A stretch of DNA of 64,000 bases from Tipula vernalis (GCA_958295665.1 OY282558.1:51343389-51407388); one strand, 5' to 3'. Shown: positions 34,546-47,400, numbered from the stretch's first letter. The notes: generated by a model from the letters alone, not told the origin. Translations and numbers: made by a program.

Positions 34546-35259
34546 TTATCGGTGTTGTTGGAACGTTATAGTAGCTCTATTTTTTGGTTGTCGTGAATGA
34601 TTTACAAATGGATGAAATAACAAACCACGAGGCCACATATCAGAACTGTTTAGCTTATTGAAATGAGCATCCTTTAATCCAATTTTAAAGGAGATGAAGG
34701 CAATGGAATTGTCAATTACCCGGCCCTTTGCAAGTAATAATTTACAAACCACTTCATCAGGCGAGCAATCTTCTAGTTTACTGTGAATATAGCCAACAAG
34801 CATTTCAGGTGAAACGGATGGGTTGATTCCGCTTATATACAAATATTTTTTATTATTGGCAGGTTTAATTGAATCAACGAGATCACCTGTACCAAAAACA
34901 CTTTGAGTATGGTTCCGTGAATTAATGATAGTACCAGCACCCGAGTCAATTTCAGAAACTTTTGCATATGATGGTTCGGAGGGAGTGACACCCCCACAGT
35001 TGTTTAACAGTTGGTTGATTAATTTTCGATTTTCAGATACCTCGGATTCGATCTTCTTCAGGTGAATATTTTCCGCGGCTCTTTCAGTAATTACATCAAT
35101 TTTATGTAAGAGCTTGGTGAAATCGTTGTTCATAATCAAAACTTTGCAACAATTGCAAAAATAGCAAACATTCGAATATTCTTTTATCGAGTTGATAGCA
35201 GGACGATCAATGCCACTGCAGTCGTAGTGAAATTGATTCATGCAATAATTGCAAGACAC
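34546..35259 (-). CDS. LINE ORF1 protein (237-aa open frame, possibly partial)
   Basis: Minus-strand frame, open throughout. The N-terminus has a Cys/His cluster resembling half of a PHD-type zinc finger (CNYCMNQFHYDCSGI, then CYFCNCC), common in ORF1 of CR1/jockey-like LINEs. A helical stretch with coiled-coil character follows (about residues 50-90). The C-terminal half (from about 135) has YLYISGINPSVSPEMLVGYI and later RGLLFHPFVNH, resembling an RNA-binding RRM-like fold. ORF1 would coat LINE RNA. The ATG is the first in the frame, but the Cys cluster begins at once and upstream codons also look Cys-rich, so the start may be further upstream. Confidence 0.65.
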   Translation of the reverse strand: MSCNYCMNQFHYDCSGIDRPAINSIKEYSNVCYFCNCCKVLIMNNDFTKLLHKIDVITERAAENIHLKKIESEVSENRKLINQLLNNCGGVTPSEPSYAKVSEIDSGAGTIINSRNHTQSVFGTGDLVDSIKPANNKKYLYISGINPSVSPEMLVGYIHSKLEDCSPDEVVCKLLLAKGRVIDNSIAFISFKIGLKDAHFNKLNSSDMWPRGLLFHPFVNHSRQPKNRATITFQQHR

Positions 35260-35914
35260 AGTATCCGAAGATGTAGAACTAAATAATTTAGAACCACGTT
35301 TCTTACAATAATGACCTTTCTTTTATCCTATTTCAAGTTTTCATTCCGTAAGCCATCAGCATTCTCTCCAAAAAAAAAAAACAAATTACCACAATAAAGG
35401 GAGTGCTGCATCTAACCCTTTGACGGTCAGGTCGCATGAACAAAATGTGTAAAAATCCGCCCTATTTTTTTTTAATTTTATTATTTTGCGTCATCCGGCA
35501 CAAAGTTTATGATAGTTGATTAATGCCACTTTTATTTAGATAAAACACTAATAGCCCACTATTAATTATTAGCTTATTAAAGACAGCACCACTACAATAC
35601 AATAAGTTTACCACTACACTATTATAATAATAATCCATTTAAATTAGTTAGTAATTAATAACCACTCAATAAACTAATCGTCACAATGTAATATTAATTA
35701 ATTATAGATTATTGTGATAATTTATTCGTATTCATTTTTATTTTTTTAACCACACTACACAAAATGCTTAAAAAACACAAAAATAAAAACACTTCTGATG
35801 CGCTAGAAGTATTTGTTCAAATTTATAAAACGCATATCCTAGTTCCATCGTTATGTTCAATATCATCATAAAGGTGAAGGAAAATGTTTAGTGTGAAATG
35901 AAGGGATTAATGAT

Positions 35915-36095
35915 TTTAAAATATCGCGTTTTGTATCATATTGCGTTTTGAACTATCGCGTTTTGAAATATCGCATTTTGTACCATATCGTGTTTTGTAC
36001 CATATCGCATTTTGTACCATATCGCGTTTTGAAATATCGCGTTTTGTACTTTATCTCGTTTCGTCATATCGCGTTTTGAAATATCGCGTTTCGAG
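35915..36095. repeat. Short tandem array ATATCGCGTTTTG (right, inverted member of the pair)
   Basis: About 11 units, the reverse complement of the 32018-32226 array, again with 4-6 nt linkers (AAAT, TACCAT, TATCAT) giving 15- and 17-bp periods. A LINE and about 0.65 kb of other sequence lie between the arrays. No target duplication was recognised outside them. Confidence 0.92.
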
Positions 36096-37927
36096 TAGAT
36101 CCAGTTTTGTTATGTGCCGCACGATCTACTTCAGCACAATATTTGATTACATACAGAATTAAACAAATTTAATCAGAATTTTAGATAAACAATTCGGAAA
36201 TAAAATCATTATTTAGGATGCTAAATGCAATACCAACAAATTGTCAAAAACCAATTGATAACGACGAAAAATATAGGTGAACGTGTACCCACTATAAGGT
36301 ATTTCTTCGCTTTAAATTTGTTTGCGAATTTAATCCTTCGTTTGATTACTCATTGGGGCAATTTTATGAAATTCGAAAATCAAAATTTTGCTAATGCAAG
36401 TAAGTACACTTATTATCATACTTCATACTTTGGTCAGGTGAAAAATCTTTTAAGAAAATATTTTCACAGGCATAAACGTAACAAATATTTTAATGTGCTA
36501 TTGTTTGTTAGGCCACGTTCGTTACGACTATTTATGACATTCCTACTTATCACAATCATTATTTCACTTACACACAAAATATAATCAATAAACGTGACAA
36601 CATTGTCCCAAAAATAAAATTTCAACACAAGTGTAGACGTAATTGAAATGTAATGATACCTCTAAAAAAAAATAAAATAATTTACAATTCAATTGCCGCT
36701 GCGGATAATTACATCACGATCCATGTTTTATTCTATTTGAATGCGCTTCTTCTGTATATTTTTCTCCGCCCAGTATACTGTGTGTAACTCGAGTACAGAT
36801 AACAAAGAAAAACAATTTTTCTAAACAAAAAACAATAATAGAAAACGTAACATACAAGAAGTAAGTACCTACACTTTATAGTCACGTGCCAACAATATCT
36901 AGAAATGCGCTGCGACAATACAAACACGTGTTTCAAAATATCTTAACGATTTGTACAAATTGGTTAGGATTCATCGAAGCTCTGTAAATATTTAGGGATG
37001 GCAATAAAATTTATTTGGTATCCAGGTATTATTATAGGATTGAGAGTTTATACGAATTCAGCAGCATCACGATACTTTTTGCTTGCTGAATGTACATAAA
37101 TACTCGTATAAATGAAAATTAATAAATGAATGAATGTGTACATACAACATAATATATGTTATTATACATAGAGGGATTTGATAAATTATATACAATATAA
37201 AAAAAAATCCTTTATATTTTTATACAGCCATTATATTCAATCCTGGATTTTTATGTAAAACAAAACAAAAAAAAGGATTTTTACAAAAGGATTTCTGCCG
37301 TTTTGTTCAAATGAATTCGAAATTATGCCAACAACAAGTAGATTGGATATGATGATAAAATTGCTTTATGAAAATATGGATAAATATACGACTCTCTCCT
37401 CTACACAAACAACAAAAAAAAAAATGATTTTGTATTTATGATATTATGTACTATACATAAAGCAATAACAACAAAACCAATTTCTTTATATATCATGAAT
37501 TTATTAAAATTTATAAGCAAAAACGAAATCATTTTTCATAATTGAAAAAAATCCCGGTTTTTTTGTATAGGGATAAATTAAATAATCTGGGATCGGTTTT
37601 TTGTGTTTTATTGATTTTTATCTTTTTGTCGATATGAGAATTTTTCCTATTTTTATTGTATCCTGGTTATTTGAATTAAAAGGTCGAAGGACACAGCTGT
37701 GATTGTAAATCCAACGGAAATATTTTCAAAACTTTTCGATCCTAAATTTACAAATTGAACGGAGATAAGCCTATCTTTTATAAATAAATAAACAAAAGGG
37801 CCAGCTCGGACACCTCTTACGCCCAAAGGCCTTTTGAATAAAGAAGTGATACAAAGAAAATCTTGGATCAATGGTGATGTTTAATGAGAACCCCAGATGT
37901 TCTATGTTGTGTGAGGAGATGTCAAAA
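36096..37927. other. AT-rich non-coding stretch
   Basis: A 119-codon frame (36225-36584) resembles no known protein and its codon usage looks like background. No other structure was seen. Confidence 0.5.
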
Positions 37928-38089
37928 GGCCGAATAGGTTGGAAGGCCGAATGTCTAATGCTCGATTGGGTCGAAAGGCCGAAAGCGTTGAAAGGCCGAA
38001 TATCTAAAGGCCAAATGGGTTGAAAGGCCGAATGGGTCGAATGGCGGAACATGTGGAAAATGCCGATTGGGTCGAAAGGCCAAATTTTC
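37928..38089. repeat. Short tandem array based on GGCCGAATGGGTCGAAA (left member)
   Basis: About ten units of 15-17 bp, such as GGCCGAATGGGTCGAAA, GGCCGAAAGCGTTGAAA and GGCCGAATATCTAAA. The array is inverted relative to 38444-38676. Units are more diverged than in the right member. Confidence 0.9.
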
Positions 38090-38443
38090 ATTAAATTTCC
38101 CTTCACTTAATTGATTGAAATCAATAATTAAAACCATGGAATTTATTTGTTAATATAAAATGATTTAAATATATTGAAAATACGTGCTAATAAATCCTGT
38201 CTATGTAGCATGTTAATGTGATCAATTTTTGTCGGAAAAACAAGTTATAAATTTACATTTTTATTATAATTTATTAATTTTCAACTATACGAAAAAAAAA
38301 AACGTAAGGAGATTTTAATATTTAATGCGATTTACTATTAAACATTTTTATGCCAAAATTTTTATAAAAATATAAATTTTGGATTTCATAAAAATATAAA
38401 TTTTGAAAATTTTTATTCATAAAAAGATGAATCAATAAAATCA
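38090..38443. other. AT-rich centre between inverted arrays
   Basis: About 350 bp, AT-rich, no reading frame. A local direct repeat ATAAAAATATAAATTTT occurs near 38365-38405. Confidence 0.6.
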
Positions 38444-38676
38444 ATTTCGACACAAAAGGCCTTTCGACATTCGGCCTTTCGACACAATCGACCTTTCGAC
38501 ATTCGGCCTTTCAACATTCGGACTTTCGATACAATCGGCGTCTCGACATTCGGCCTTTCGACCTATTCGGCCTTTCGACACATTCAGCCTTTCGAAATTC
38601 AGCTTTTCGTTATTCGGCCTTTCGACATTCGGCCTTTCGACACAATCGATCTTTCGACATTCGGCCTTTCAAATTC
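38444..38676. repeat. Short tandem array TTTCGACATTCGGCC / TTTCGACACAATCGGCC (right member)
   Basis: About 14 units. A 15-bp form (TTTCGACATTCGGCC) and a 17-bp form (TTTCGACACAATCGGCC) are interspersed. It is the reverse complement of the 37928-38089 array. Confidence 0.92.
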
Positions 38677-39549
38677 TTCAGAAAATGAGGAAGAAGGCCA
38701 ATAGTCAAATGAAGAAACAGAAGAAGGAAGACAATGTGGGGAACTGTGAGCTGGACACTGAATTAAATATGTAGGCGTAAAAATCAAAAGGGCTTAAAAG
38801 AGCTAGTTTTTGAGTACCATTTCCATGCAAGAATGAATTTTTGTGTATGCGGCGGCACCTCCTCGTTTTGCAATAATACAAAAAAATGAAAGGTTTATAA
38901 TATATTCAAAAATCAACTTTTCTTTGATATCACCTTGAAAGGCAATTTTCAAGGTCATCAAAAATAAATTTGATATGTGTCTCCCTCAATACTAGAAGTT
39001 TTATCCTGGAAAAATTACTTGATATAATACTTAAATTTCGAGTTATTTAATAGGGTCGTGTTAAGTGATCCCAGTACATTGAATCCACCAATAAAAAAAA
39101 CCTGAAAATCTTTTTTTGGAATTTTTGAAAATTGTGATCAAATTTGGATGGCTGCATGAAATAACATCCCTATTAAATATTTCCCTAAACTATAAATGAA
39201 ATGAATCCTTCAAATTTGGGGATTTATTTGCTTAGTTGGGGTAGATATGAAATAACAACCCAAAAATTATTTTTAAGATTAAAATTGGAAATATCCATTT
39301 CGATGAAAACGGCGAGATAAACAAATTTATTTGTGAACCTGTGCTAAATAGTCTTTAAAGATTATCTATAATTTGTTTGACTCTCCAACTATTGAGCTTG
39401 TGAACTGACACATAGGCCCTGACCGCCAACTTTCGGAAAGTAGGGTGCAACATTATAAACGATGATGGCATTCCAATCCAGTTTAATTTCACTAGCCTCC
39501 TCAGCACTTATGGGAAACAATACCATGCTATGGTATTCCACATTTTCAC
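38677..39549. other. AT-rich non-coding stretch
   Basis: No gene, RNA or strong repeat was recognised. Short purine-rich tract near 38690-38740. Confidence 0.5.
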
Positions 39550-42500
39550 GATTAAATCGGGACTAAGTAACCGAGATCATTCTGTAGGATTCTATGATTA
39601 CTTGCGATTATTTTAGTTTTCTTGATTCTATTCGAGTTTTGTACGACAAGGAGTTAGAATTAGGTGACGTGGTGTTGATTTGCTTATGTTAGACAGTATT
39701 TTCAGATAAATCGAGATTATTCGAGATATTTTCAGATTTTATTATACTTCTACAATTTTTCGAGATTGGCAAAGCATTGAATTAGTTTTATGGATTTTGG
39801 TTATGTTATGGATTATTCTAGATTCTCCTTCAATTCTAAGATTGATCGAGATTCTTGAATATTCCCGATCCCTTAAATATTTTCTCGATCCTATTCGAAT
39901 TTTCTACGATATGGAGTTAGCGTTAGGTGGCTAGCCCTTTTTGTGTTGAATTGTATGGAAACACAGGTTATTTCACATATATCGAGAACATTGGAGATAT
40001 TTTAAGATTTTAGAATTTTAGCATTTTTCGACAATTGCAACACACTAAGATATTGATCGCCATTTTTGGGTACATTCCAGATTATTAAGGTTAGATCGAG
40101 ACTAAACGAGATCATTTTAGAATTCTACGACTACTATTCAATGACATAGAGTTAGCATAGGTTCAGATGTTTCAGACCGATATTTCATATATCTTAAACT
40201 ATCGAATGTGAGAATATTCACTACCTAGCTCTAGAATTGTGCAGGATAATGTGACCGCAGATAATTTAGCTTTCATTAATGATTCTAATGGTAATGATTG
40301 TGGCAGAATTTTCTCAATGCTACTATGTCAAATTATCGAATATTTTTTGCCGTCGAGAAAAGGAAATTTTCACATTCGATAGTTTCAGATGAAAGCGACC
40401 AACGATATCGAAATTATTCGAGATATATCAATTAGAATACTAGGTTGTTTGAAGATTTTCGGGAGATTTAAATTTTCTTAGTATGTACATTATTCAAGAT
40501 TTTCCAGATTATTCCAAAATCCTAAGATTATACAAGATTTTTGGGAATACGCCAAATTTTTGAGATTTTCAAGATTATTTGAGATTTATCGAGTATCTCG
40601 ATGTCTAAAATGTGTAAAACACGGATTATGGCAGATTTCGCTAATTTATTCTAAATTTCTTAAAGATTTTAGAATTTTAGGCATTAAGTTACTTATGGCT
40701 TCCAAGTTACTCGAGATTTCATAATTTTGAGACTATTCGAATTTTTCGAGTTTATCTTTCGATTTTTGCAGGTAATTTGCAAAGCAATGAAATTCGTTTT
40801 ATTCGAGATTTTTCGAGATTGTTTCAGATTTTTCAGATATTCGAGATTATAGGAGGAGATGTTTCTAAAATTAAAATGGCATTGGGTTAGCAGAAAATTT
40901 GAGATTTTTTTAGTTTATTCGAGCTACATTGAGAATTTTACGAGCGTATCGTATTCAAGATATTGAGAATGTGTAATGATAGAATTACATAACACTAGCT
41001 AACTAGTCATTCCTGTAAAGTTGCATAAGACAGACAAATTATTTAAGGGTTTTTGAGATTTTAGAATTCTAGGAATAATGTAGATTTTTGGGAATACTCG
41101 AAATTTTTAAGAATATCGAGATTTTTACAGTATATTTGAGATTCTTCAGCGTTGAGTTTGTTCTTGCTTGGTATCGAATTTTTTTGGGAGTTTTGGCCTT
41201 TTTTGGTTTGTTTTTCGAGATTTACGTGTGATTTTTAGAGCGATTTTAATATTAAGAATTATGCGAGATTATTACACAATTTTGAAATTATTGAAAGTTT
41301 TGGGAATATTTCAGATTTCTGTGTTTATCGAGCTTATCTGCGACTCTGCATGAATTTTTGGATTATTCGGGACTTTTCAGAATGTATAAATAGGTAAATT
41401 TTGTAGTACTAAGACTATATTGAGAAGTTTTGAGACTTTATTGAGAAGTGAAACTCGATGGCTAAAAATTCGACCAGTTGCCACATCCTGTTGAGTATCG
41501 CTCATCAATTGTAAAATAAAATTCTGATGGGTCAGAGTTCCTCCACTTCATCAGATGTTTGTCTGTTGTGAAGTATTACAGATATTTGTAACATTCGAAT
41601 TGGAAACTCTAAGCTGCACTGCGGTCATCTTTAAACACAGTATGTAATCTGGAAGTTACTGCAAATGAGATTACCTTTTGTCGTCAAAGATGAGTTTTTC
41701 CAGAACCAACATCCAAAAAAAACTTCCAAAAATTCTCAGAGTTTGTATAACAATACAACATCCAATTTAAATTTCTTTCATAATATTTATCATTTGACAG
41801 ATACAACTGCACTCGTACCACAGCAAGACATTCGAGCTCAGCCTTATTAACTATAACGCCCTCACTTTTGCTACTATCAAGATCTACATTTGTGAGATGG
41901 CATATTTCGATATGAAATATGGAATATGTAGAGATATTTAGTTAGTTGAGCCTTATCAAAGTGTTTAGGTTTGGTGATGGCCTCTGTTCGAGGCTGACAA
42001 CAGCTTCGTTATCCTTAGCAAAAAGTTTTTGTTGGTATCGCAATGTGTGTAATAATGTCCCAGCTTATCATAATTTTAACAAACAGATATTTGAGCTAGT
42101 GTTACTGGTAGTTCAGGAAGCTAACATATGTTCTTGTATTGTCCAGCCAAACGCGCTTTGGAACCAGCTCTCTTTTTTTTTTGCAGAAGTTCGACCACTT
42201 TAGAAACGGGGATTTTAGCCTGAGTGCCTCTCGAGCTTTTCGAAATTAGATCCAGGAAAAACTATCTTCGGAATTGTTCACTAAAATTCTAAATTTAGAA
42301 ATCTGAACGAAGATGGTGGATGCGAAAATAAAAGATTAGAAGAAGAGGTCGGTGTTACTGGTAAGCTGACAGTCGGAATCTCCGCTTGCGTCGAACCATT
42401 TGGTAGTAAAAGAGTTTCTGGATTCATCACGACCGTAATGTGAAGATTGAGAACTCGTATGAGATACATTGTTAATCTGATGGTTTGGTTTGGCTTTAAT

Positions 42501-43060
42501 TTCCACACCGTTAGGCTCAACTAGAGACTCGCTTGTGGATTCACGATTTCCTAGAATATTCTGAGTTGCGATTTGAAAAAGGGAGTTTATAGTAATCTGC
42601 TGGTGTTAGCACCTTGAGATATAACATTGTGTTGTTCACAAAAATCAAGAAGAAACTAGAAAAATACATACCCAATCTCAATTTTGAAAGTAGGGATGGT
42701 GTTTTTTCAGTTCTTTTTTGTGGGGTTCTCCTGATTTTAGAAATTCTCGCTTGATAATTTCGTATCCGCATGTCTTAGGTTTCATCTTTTGATCACTTTT
42801 TAAAATATCTCGAGATTTTTGGAGTTTATCATCGAAATGATATGCGCGATGTTTGAGACTTAACTGATGATTCGGTATTTCGAAACAGTCAGTTTATTCG
42901 AGATTTTCGAGATTATTCGAGTATGTTTGGGTTTTTCTGGTGTATTGATAATTCGATGTTACTCGAGAATACACATAGGGTTTCCTTTGGTTTAACATAC
43001 TTACGGATAAATTTGAGTTTTGAGAACTTTCAAGAATATTCAAGATACTTTGAAAATTCG
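39550..43060. repeat. Diffuse TCGAGATT-rich repeat region
   Basis: The word (T)TCGAGATT and close relatives (TTCGAGATTTT, TTCAGATTTT, ATTATTCGAGA) recur dozens of times over 3.5 kb, always on this strand, for example near 39715, 39755, 40560-40615, 40725-40830, 40850, 41255, 42790-42920. Spacing is irregular. It looks like a very decayed array of short units. No coding frame of interest is present; the small open frames near 41665-42203 and 42281-42771 show no similarity I recognise. Confidence 0.65.
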
Positions 43061-43150
43061 ACATTTTTCAAATTATACCGAAATTTGTGATGCTTTACCG
43101 ATATATTAGAACTCGTTATAGCATAAAGTTGCAAGATTTTCGTTTTATTT
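43010..43150. repeat. Direct repeat, left copy (partner 44262-44440)
   Basis: ACTTACGGATAAATTTGAG, a run with TTTGAAAATTCGACATTT, and an end with GTTGCAAGATTTTCGTT recur, diverged, at 44262-44440 in the same orientation. Confidence 0.7.
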
Positions 43151-43319
43151 GAGGCAATTCAAATGAAACGCGTCCTGTTTCATCTTCTTTTGAACGATGG
43201 GCGGAATATATTCACAAAATTAAATCTGAGTAAACCAATTCCTTTTCTTACACATGGAACGCTCGAAAATGGAAATACATTTTGGATGAAAGATATTTAC
43301 ATTGAGAACAAATATTCTG

Positions 43320-44220
43320 AATTTCTTTTGTAGTATCAAATTTTTGAGTAAAATGGTTTGAGTTGAAAAGCTTCGATAAGTGGAAGCTCTTAAAATTAAA
43401 GCTCTTGACACTTTTTTCAAATACACAATTTAGGCTCATCTAACATTTTATTTAAAACCTGAAATTAATTAAAAGCCCAAAAATGTTAAGTTCAAACCCA
43501 AAAATTATGGATTAAGTATCAAGCTTAAAGCTTATTGAAAATAAATATTCTAAATTTATTCCAAAATACCACCTTCCCCATAGCTTAAATGAAATTTCAG
43601 AATAAACTGTAAATGATTTGAGTTAAAAGCTTCAATATGTGAAAGCTCCTAAAACTAAAAGATCGACTTTTTTTGCAAATACGATAAAACATTTTTACAA
43701 AATCCTGAAATTATTAAAAGGCTCCGAAATGTTAAGGTTAAACCCAAATACATAGTATAAATTAATTATCAAGCCTAAGGCTCATTCTTAACAAATTTTC
43801 TAAATTAATCCCAAAATTCCGTCACCCTTTTTAGTACCAAATTTCTGAGTAAAATAATTAGATTCAAAAAGCTTCGATAAACCAAAGCTTATATTATAAT
43901 ACCAAGTTTCCTAGTAAAATGGTTTGGTTTAAATATAAGCTCTTGATAATTTATAATGAGAACAAATATACTAAATCATCTCTTAATTCCGTTACTCTTT
44001 GTAAAATCGAATTTCTGAGTAAAACGGTTTGGTTTAAAAAGCTTTGATAATTGAAAGTTTATAAAATTAAAAGTAAGAGTTCTTGATTTTTTGCAAACAC
44101 TTAAAAAGTTTTAGCAAAAATGTAAAATTATGAAACAACCTCAACGTTAAAAATTAAATTAAAACCCAAACTTGTCTAAATTAATTATAAAACTTAAAAC
44201 TAATTGGCAATTTTTGCAAA
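43320..44220. repeat. Tandem units of about 250 bp between the two direct repeats
   Basis: The phrase CTGAGTAAAATGGTTTGAGT followed by AAAAGCTTCGATAA recurs near 43343, 43595, 43847 and 44010, giving spacings of about 252, 252 and 163 bp. Units also share a GTTAAG..CAAACCCAAA and a CAAGC(C/T)TAA..GCT phrase. Three and a half diverged copies. Confidence 0.7.
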
Positions 44221-44261
44221 TAGCTACATATTTGATGCCTATACAATTTTTTGAACAAAAC

Positions 44262-44440
44262 TTACGGATAATTGGATAATTGAGAACTTTTAAGAATATT
44301 CAATATAATTTGAAAATTCGACATTTCTCAGATTATTTCGAAATTCTTGTTATTTTTCAAATTATATTCAAAATTTATGATGTTTTATCGATATATTTAG
44401 AAATCGTCAGAGCACTGAGTTGCAAGATGTTTTGTGTCAT
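44262..44440. repeat. Direct repeat, right copy (partner 43010-43150)
   Basis: Same phrases as the left copy, with a 35-40 bp extra piece in the middle. Confidence 0.7.
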
Positions 44441-47400
44441 TTACTCTCGAAATCAGATACTTTTAATTAATGCGAGACTAGACAATAGGAAGAAATAAGT
44501 TTTTCACTGAAAGCTTCACTTGTTTATAGGTACAAGAAGCATTTTTAGGGGCCCATAAAAATGTTATGGGAGGGAGGGAGTTTCCCGAAATTTGTAGTTG
44601 CGCCACTGCCTATTGCATGTGAAAAGTTGCGTGTACCGAATTTGACTGGAATACAGTAAAAAAATTGAATTTTCAAATTTGAAAAATTATATCAAATTGT
44701 TGAGGTCAGCACAGTTCTAATGAAAGCAAATGGATTCATGGAAATAAAATTTCTCCCTAAGAATTTTTCGACATTAAGGTTCTATCCATTGGGACTATCT
44801 ATATACAAACAAACAATGCATGAACAGTTTAGGAATTTGCTGGAGTTACTTGCGCCATTGAACCTTAATTAAACAATGATATTTAGAAAATTGTATCCAA
44901 GGCTTTAACCAGAAATTGAAATTAATATGTTGAATCAAAGCGATAGCCAGGATAAAATTGGCAATTTTTAAAAATCCAGATAATTTTTCAGACATGTCAA
45001 AGTTTAAGTTATCCATTAAGGGAATATGAATCAATATTGTGTAACCCCGAAGAATCACCCGAAAAACAGAGAATGATACAAGTTTTATTCATGCATTTTC
45101 GATTATTGTATCAACAAATTAAAACCTACTTCCAAGAAGAACAAGGAAGTGCTAATGCACCTACGAATAATATGCTAAATTGAATGGTTGTGAGTGACAG
45201 TAGCAAGAAACTCAAAATAATTTAATTCAAAAATTTTCATAAAAAGATGCAAATCCGAATATCCATCAATCACTATGAACACTATGCGAAATCGTTTTTT
45301 ATCTGCATCCATTGATAATTTGCATATTTTTCATTTAGATACATCTTATATTGTTTCGTTGTATTGCAAAATGAGTTATGGTACTGCTGTAAAGAAGCAA
45401 CTTGTCAAATTACCAATTTTCAATATTCTTAATTCCAATCACATAAAATATAAAAAAAAAATCTGACATTTTCAAATGTACTTAAAATTGAAGACAATAC
45501 CGTAATACATATAACTGAATTTGCTTGTTGTGTCTGGATGAGCGTATAATATTTTATATCGGTTTGAGATAATTCGATTTTTTTTGTCTTCTTGTTTTAA
45601 ATTGACAGTAACACAACTGCATACGAATTCTAACAATATTGTCTATTAAAAGTAAATAAAGCGCTAAGTATTTTTTTTTGTACTGTTCTTTCTTATATAT
45701 GTTTACAATTTTATGTACTCTATGTAGGCGCATCATCATCATAATGTTGTGGACTTCACACATGATGAAAGTAAAAAAAAAAAATCTTCTTTGCTTAATA
45801 TACAAATATTTAATTATATTACCTTTTGGGACGCAAGATGAATCGCGTAAAGTAAACATAAAAAAAAAACTTTTGTAAGAAATACGCGTGAGAAATGTCA
45901 TTGTTTTGTAATTAACGTAAAATAATGGTATATAAGAAAGCTGTAAGATATCTCTCAGTACATATGTACTAAGAAATCTATTATTTTCTTGAGAAAATGT
46001 TAATAATTAAAATAAATATTGATATAGCTGTGTGGTAAGCCACACACATTTATGTAGTGTATATTGATGCGGTTTATTACAAGAAAGCATAACCATATTT
46101 ATTTAACCCCATCACATACATACAAAATAAAATGACAACTCATCAAAAAATTATATCCACAAATTGACCGTTTATCGGACATACATAAATGATTAAATTA
46201 TCTATTCAACATACGCATTTAACAATAAAAATCAATTAAATTACCATAAAATTCAGTTTTTCCATTTTCCAACCGTATTTTTTCAATTATATTTTAATCT
46301 AATCTAAATTATTATAATATTATTACGATTATTACGATAATAATTTTAATTTAAATAAATATTTGTGATAATATTATGTAATATGTATAGGCGGGGTGTG
46401 GTGATGGTGATGGTGTTTGATGGGTGATCAAAAATTCTATGAACGTAAAACAAAACAAAAATCCAATCACCATATTTAAAGATTAATTCGGTTAAGGGAG
46501 GGTTGATATTGTTTGATTGCTATGTTTGTGGTATATGGGATGGACAACGAATTTATAATCCTATAAAACAATATGAGTGTATCAATATAATAAAATTTGA
46601 TAAGAATTGGATTTGTTTTTTTGCTTCTTTTGGTCGAGAGGGTGGCAAAAAAAAATTATTTTTGTATAACAAACCGATATATGCTTTAAATTGATTGAAT
46701 TACGTGATTGATTTTGTTATAGAGACGACATATAACAATGACAACGACGATGTTGTGACAGCAATACTAATAATGGATTTATGTACTTTGTGTACATTAT
46801 TCACAAAAAAAAAAAAACAAATATTTAATGTTTTGTTCTACTCGTATTATGGAAATTCGGAAAAATATTGAATTTTTCGTCTAGACGCGTACCAAAGACA
46901 TTGTGAAAATATTTGCACATCTCGTATCTCGACCAACCGCTACAAGTAGCTACATATAATCTTAGTCTCTAACTAAAAATAGATTTGGATAATATTAATT
47001 TATGAGTGGCATTATCATTCGCATCTAAATCGAATAAATTGTCTGGGTATCCTGTACATGTCCATACATAAAGTTGTTATCATTAAATCAATTCTCAAAG
47101 TTATTCTCGGCACATGGTCTATACCTGCGAAGTAAATAATGAATTCTTATTCAATAAACAAGAATTGCAATCAGCTGCATTAATCAATAAACTGTCATTG
47201 ATTTTGTAATAATTATATAATTAATGGACAATAATTTATGTAATTTAATTAAAATAATTGGGTAGGTTGATTGCAAATCGATAAAATGCAGTTGTGTAAT
47301 GTGTACCTGTTTTTATATTAAAAATGACTCAAATGAATTAATCATAGCGAAGCACGAAATTTTAAAATAAGAATAAGTCAAATTTGCATTAAGTTAGATA

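Noticed and set aside
36225..36584. 119-codon frame that might be a small gene
   Set aside because: No recognisable motif, no compositional difference from the flanks and no nearby conserved partner. I did not list it as a gene.
37928..38676. CRISPR array
   Set aside because: Repeats are short, degenerate, have no unique spacers of constant length, occur as an inverted pair and lie in a eukaryotic genome.
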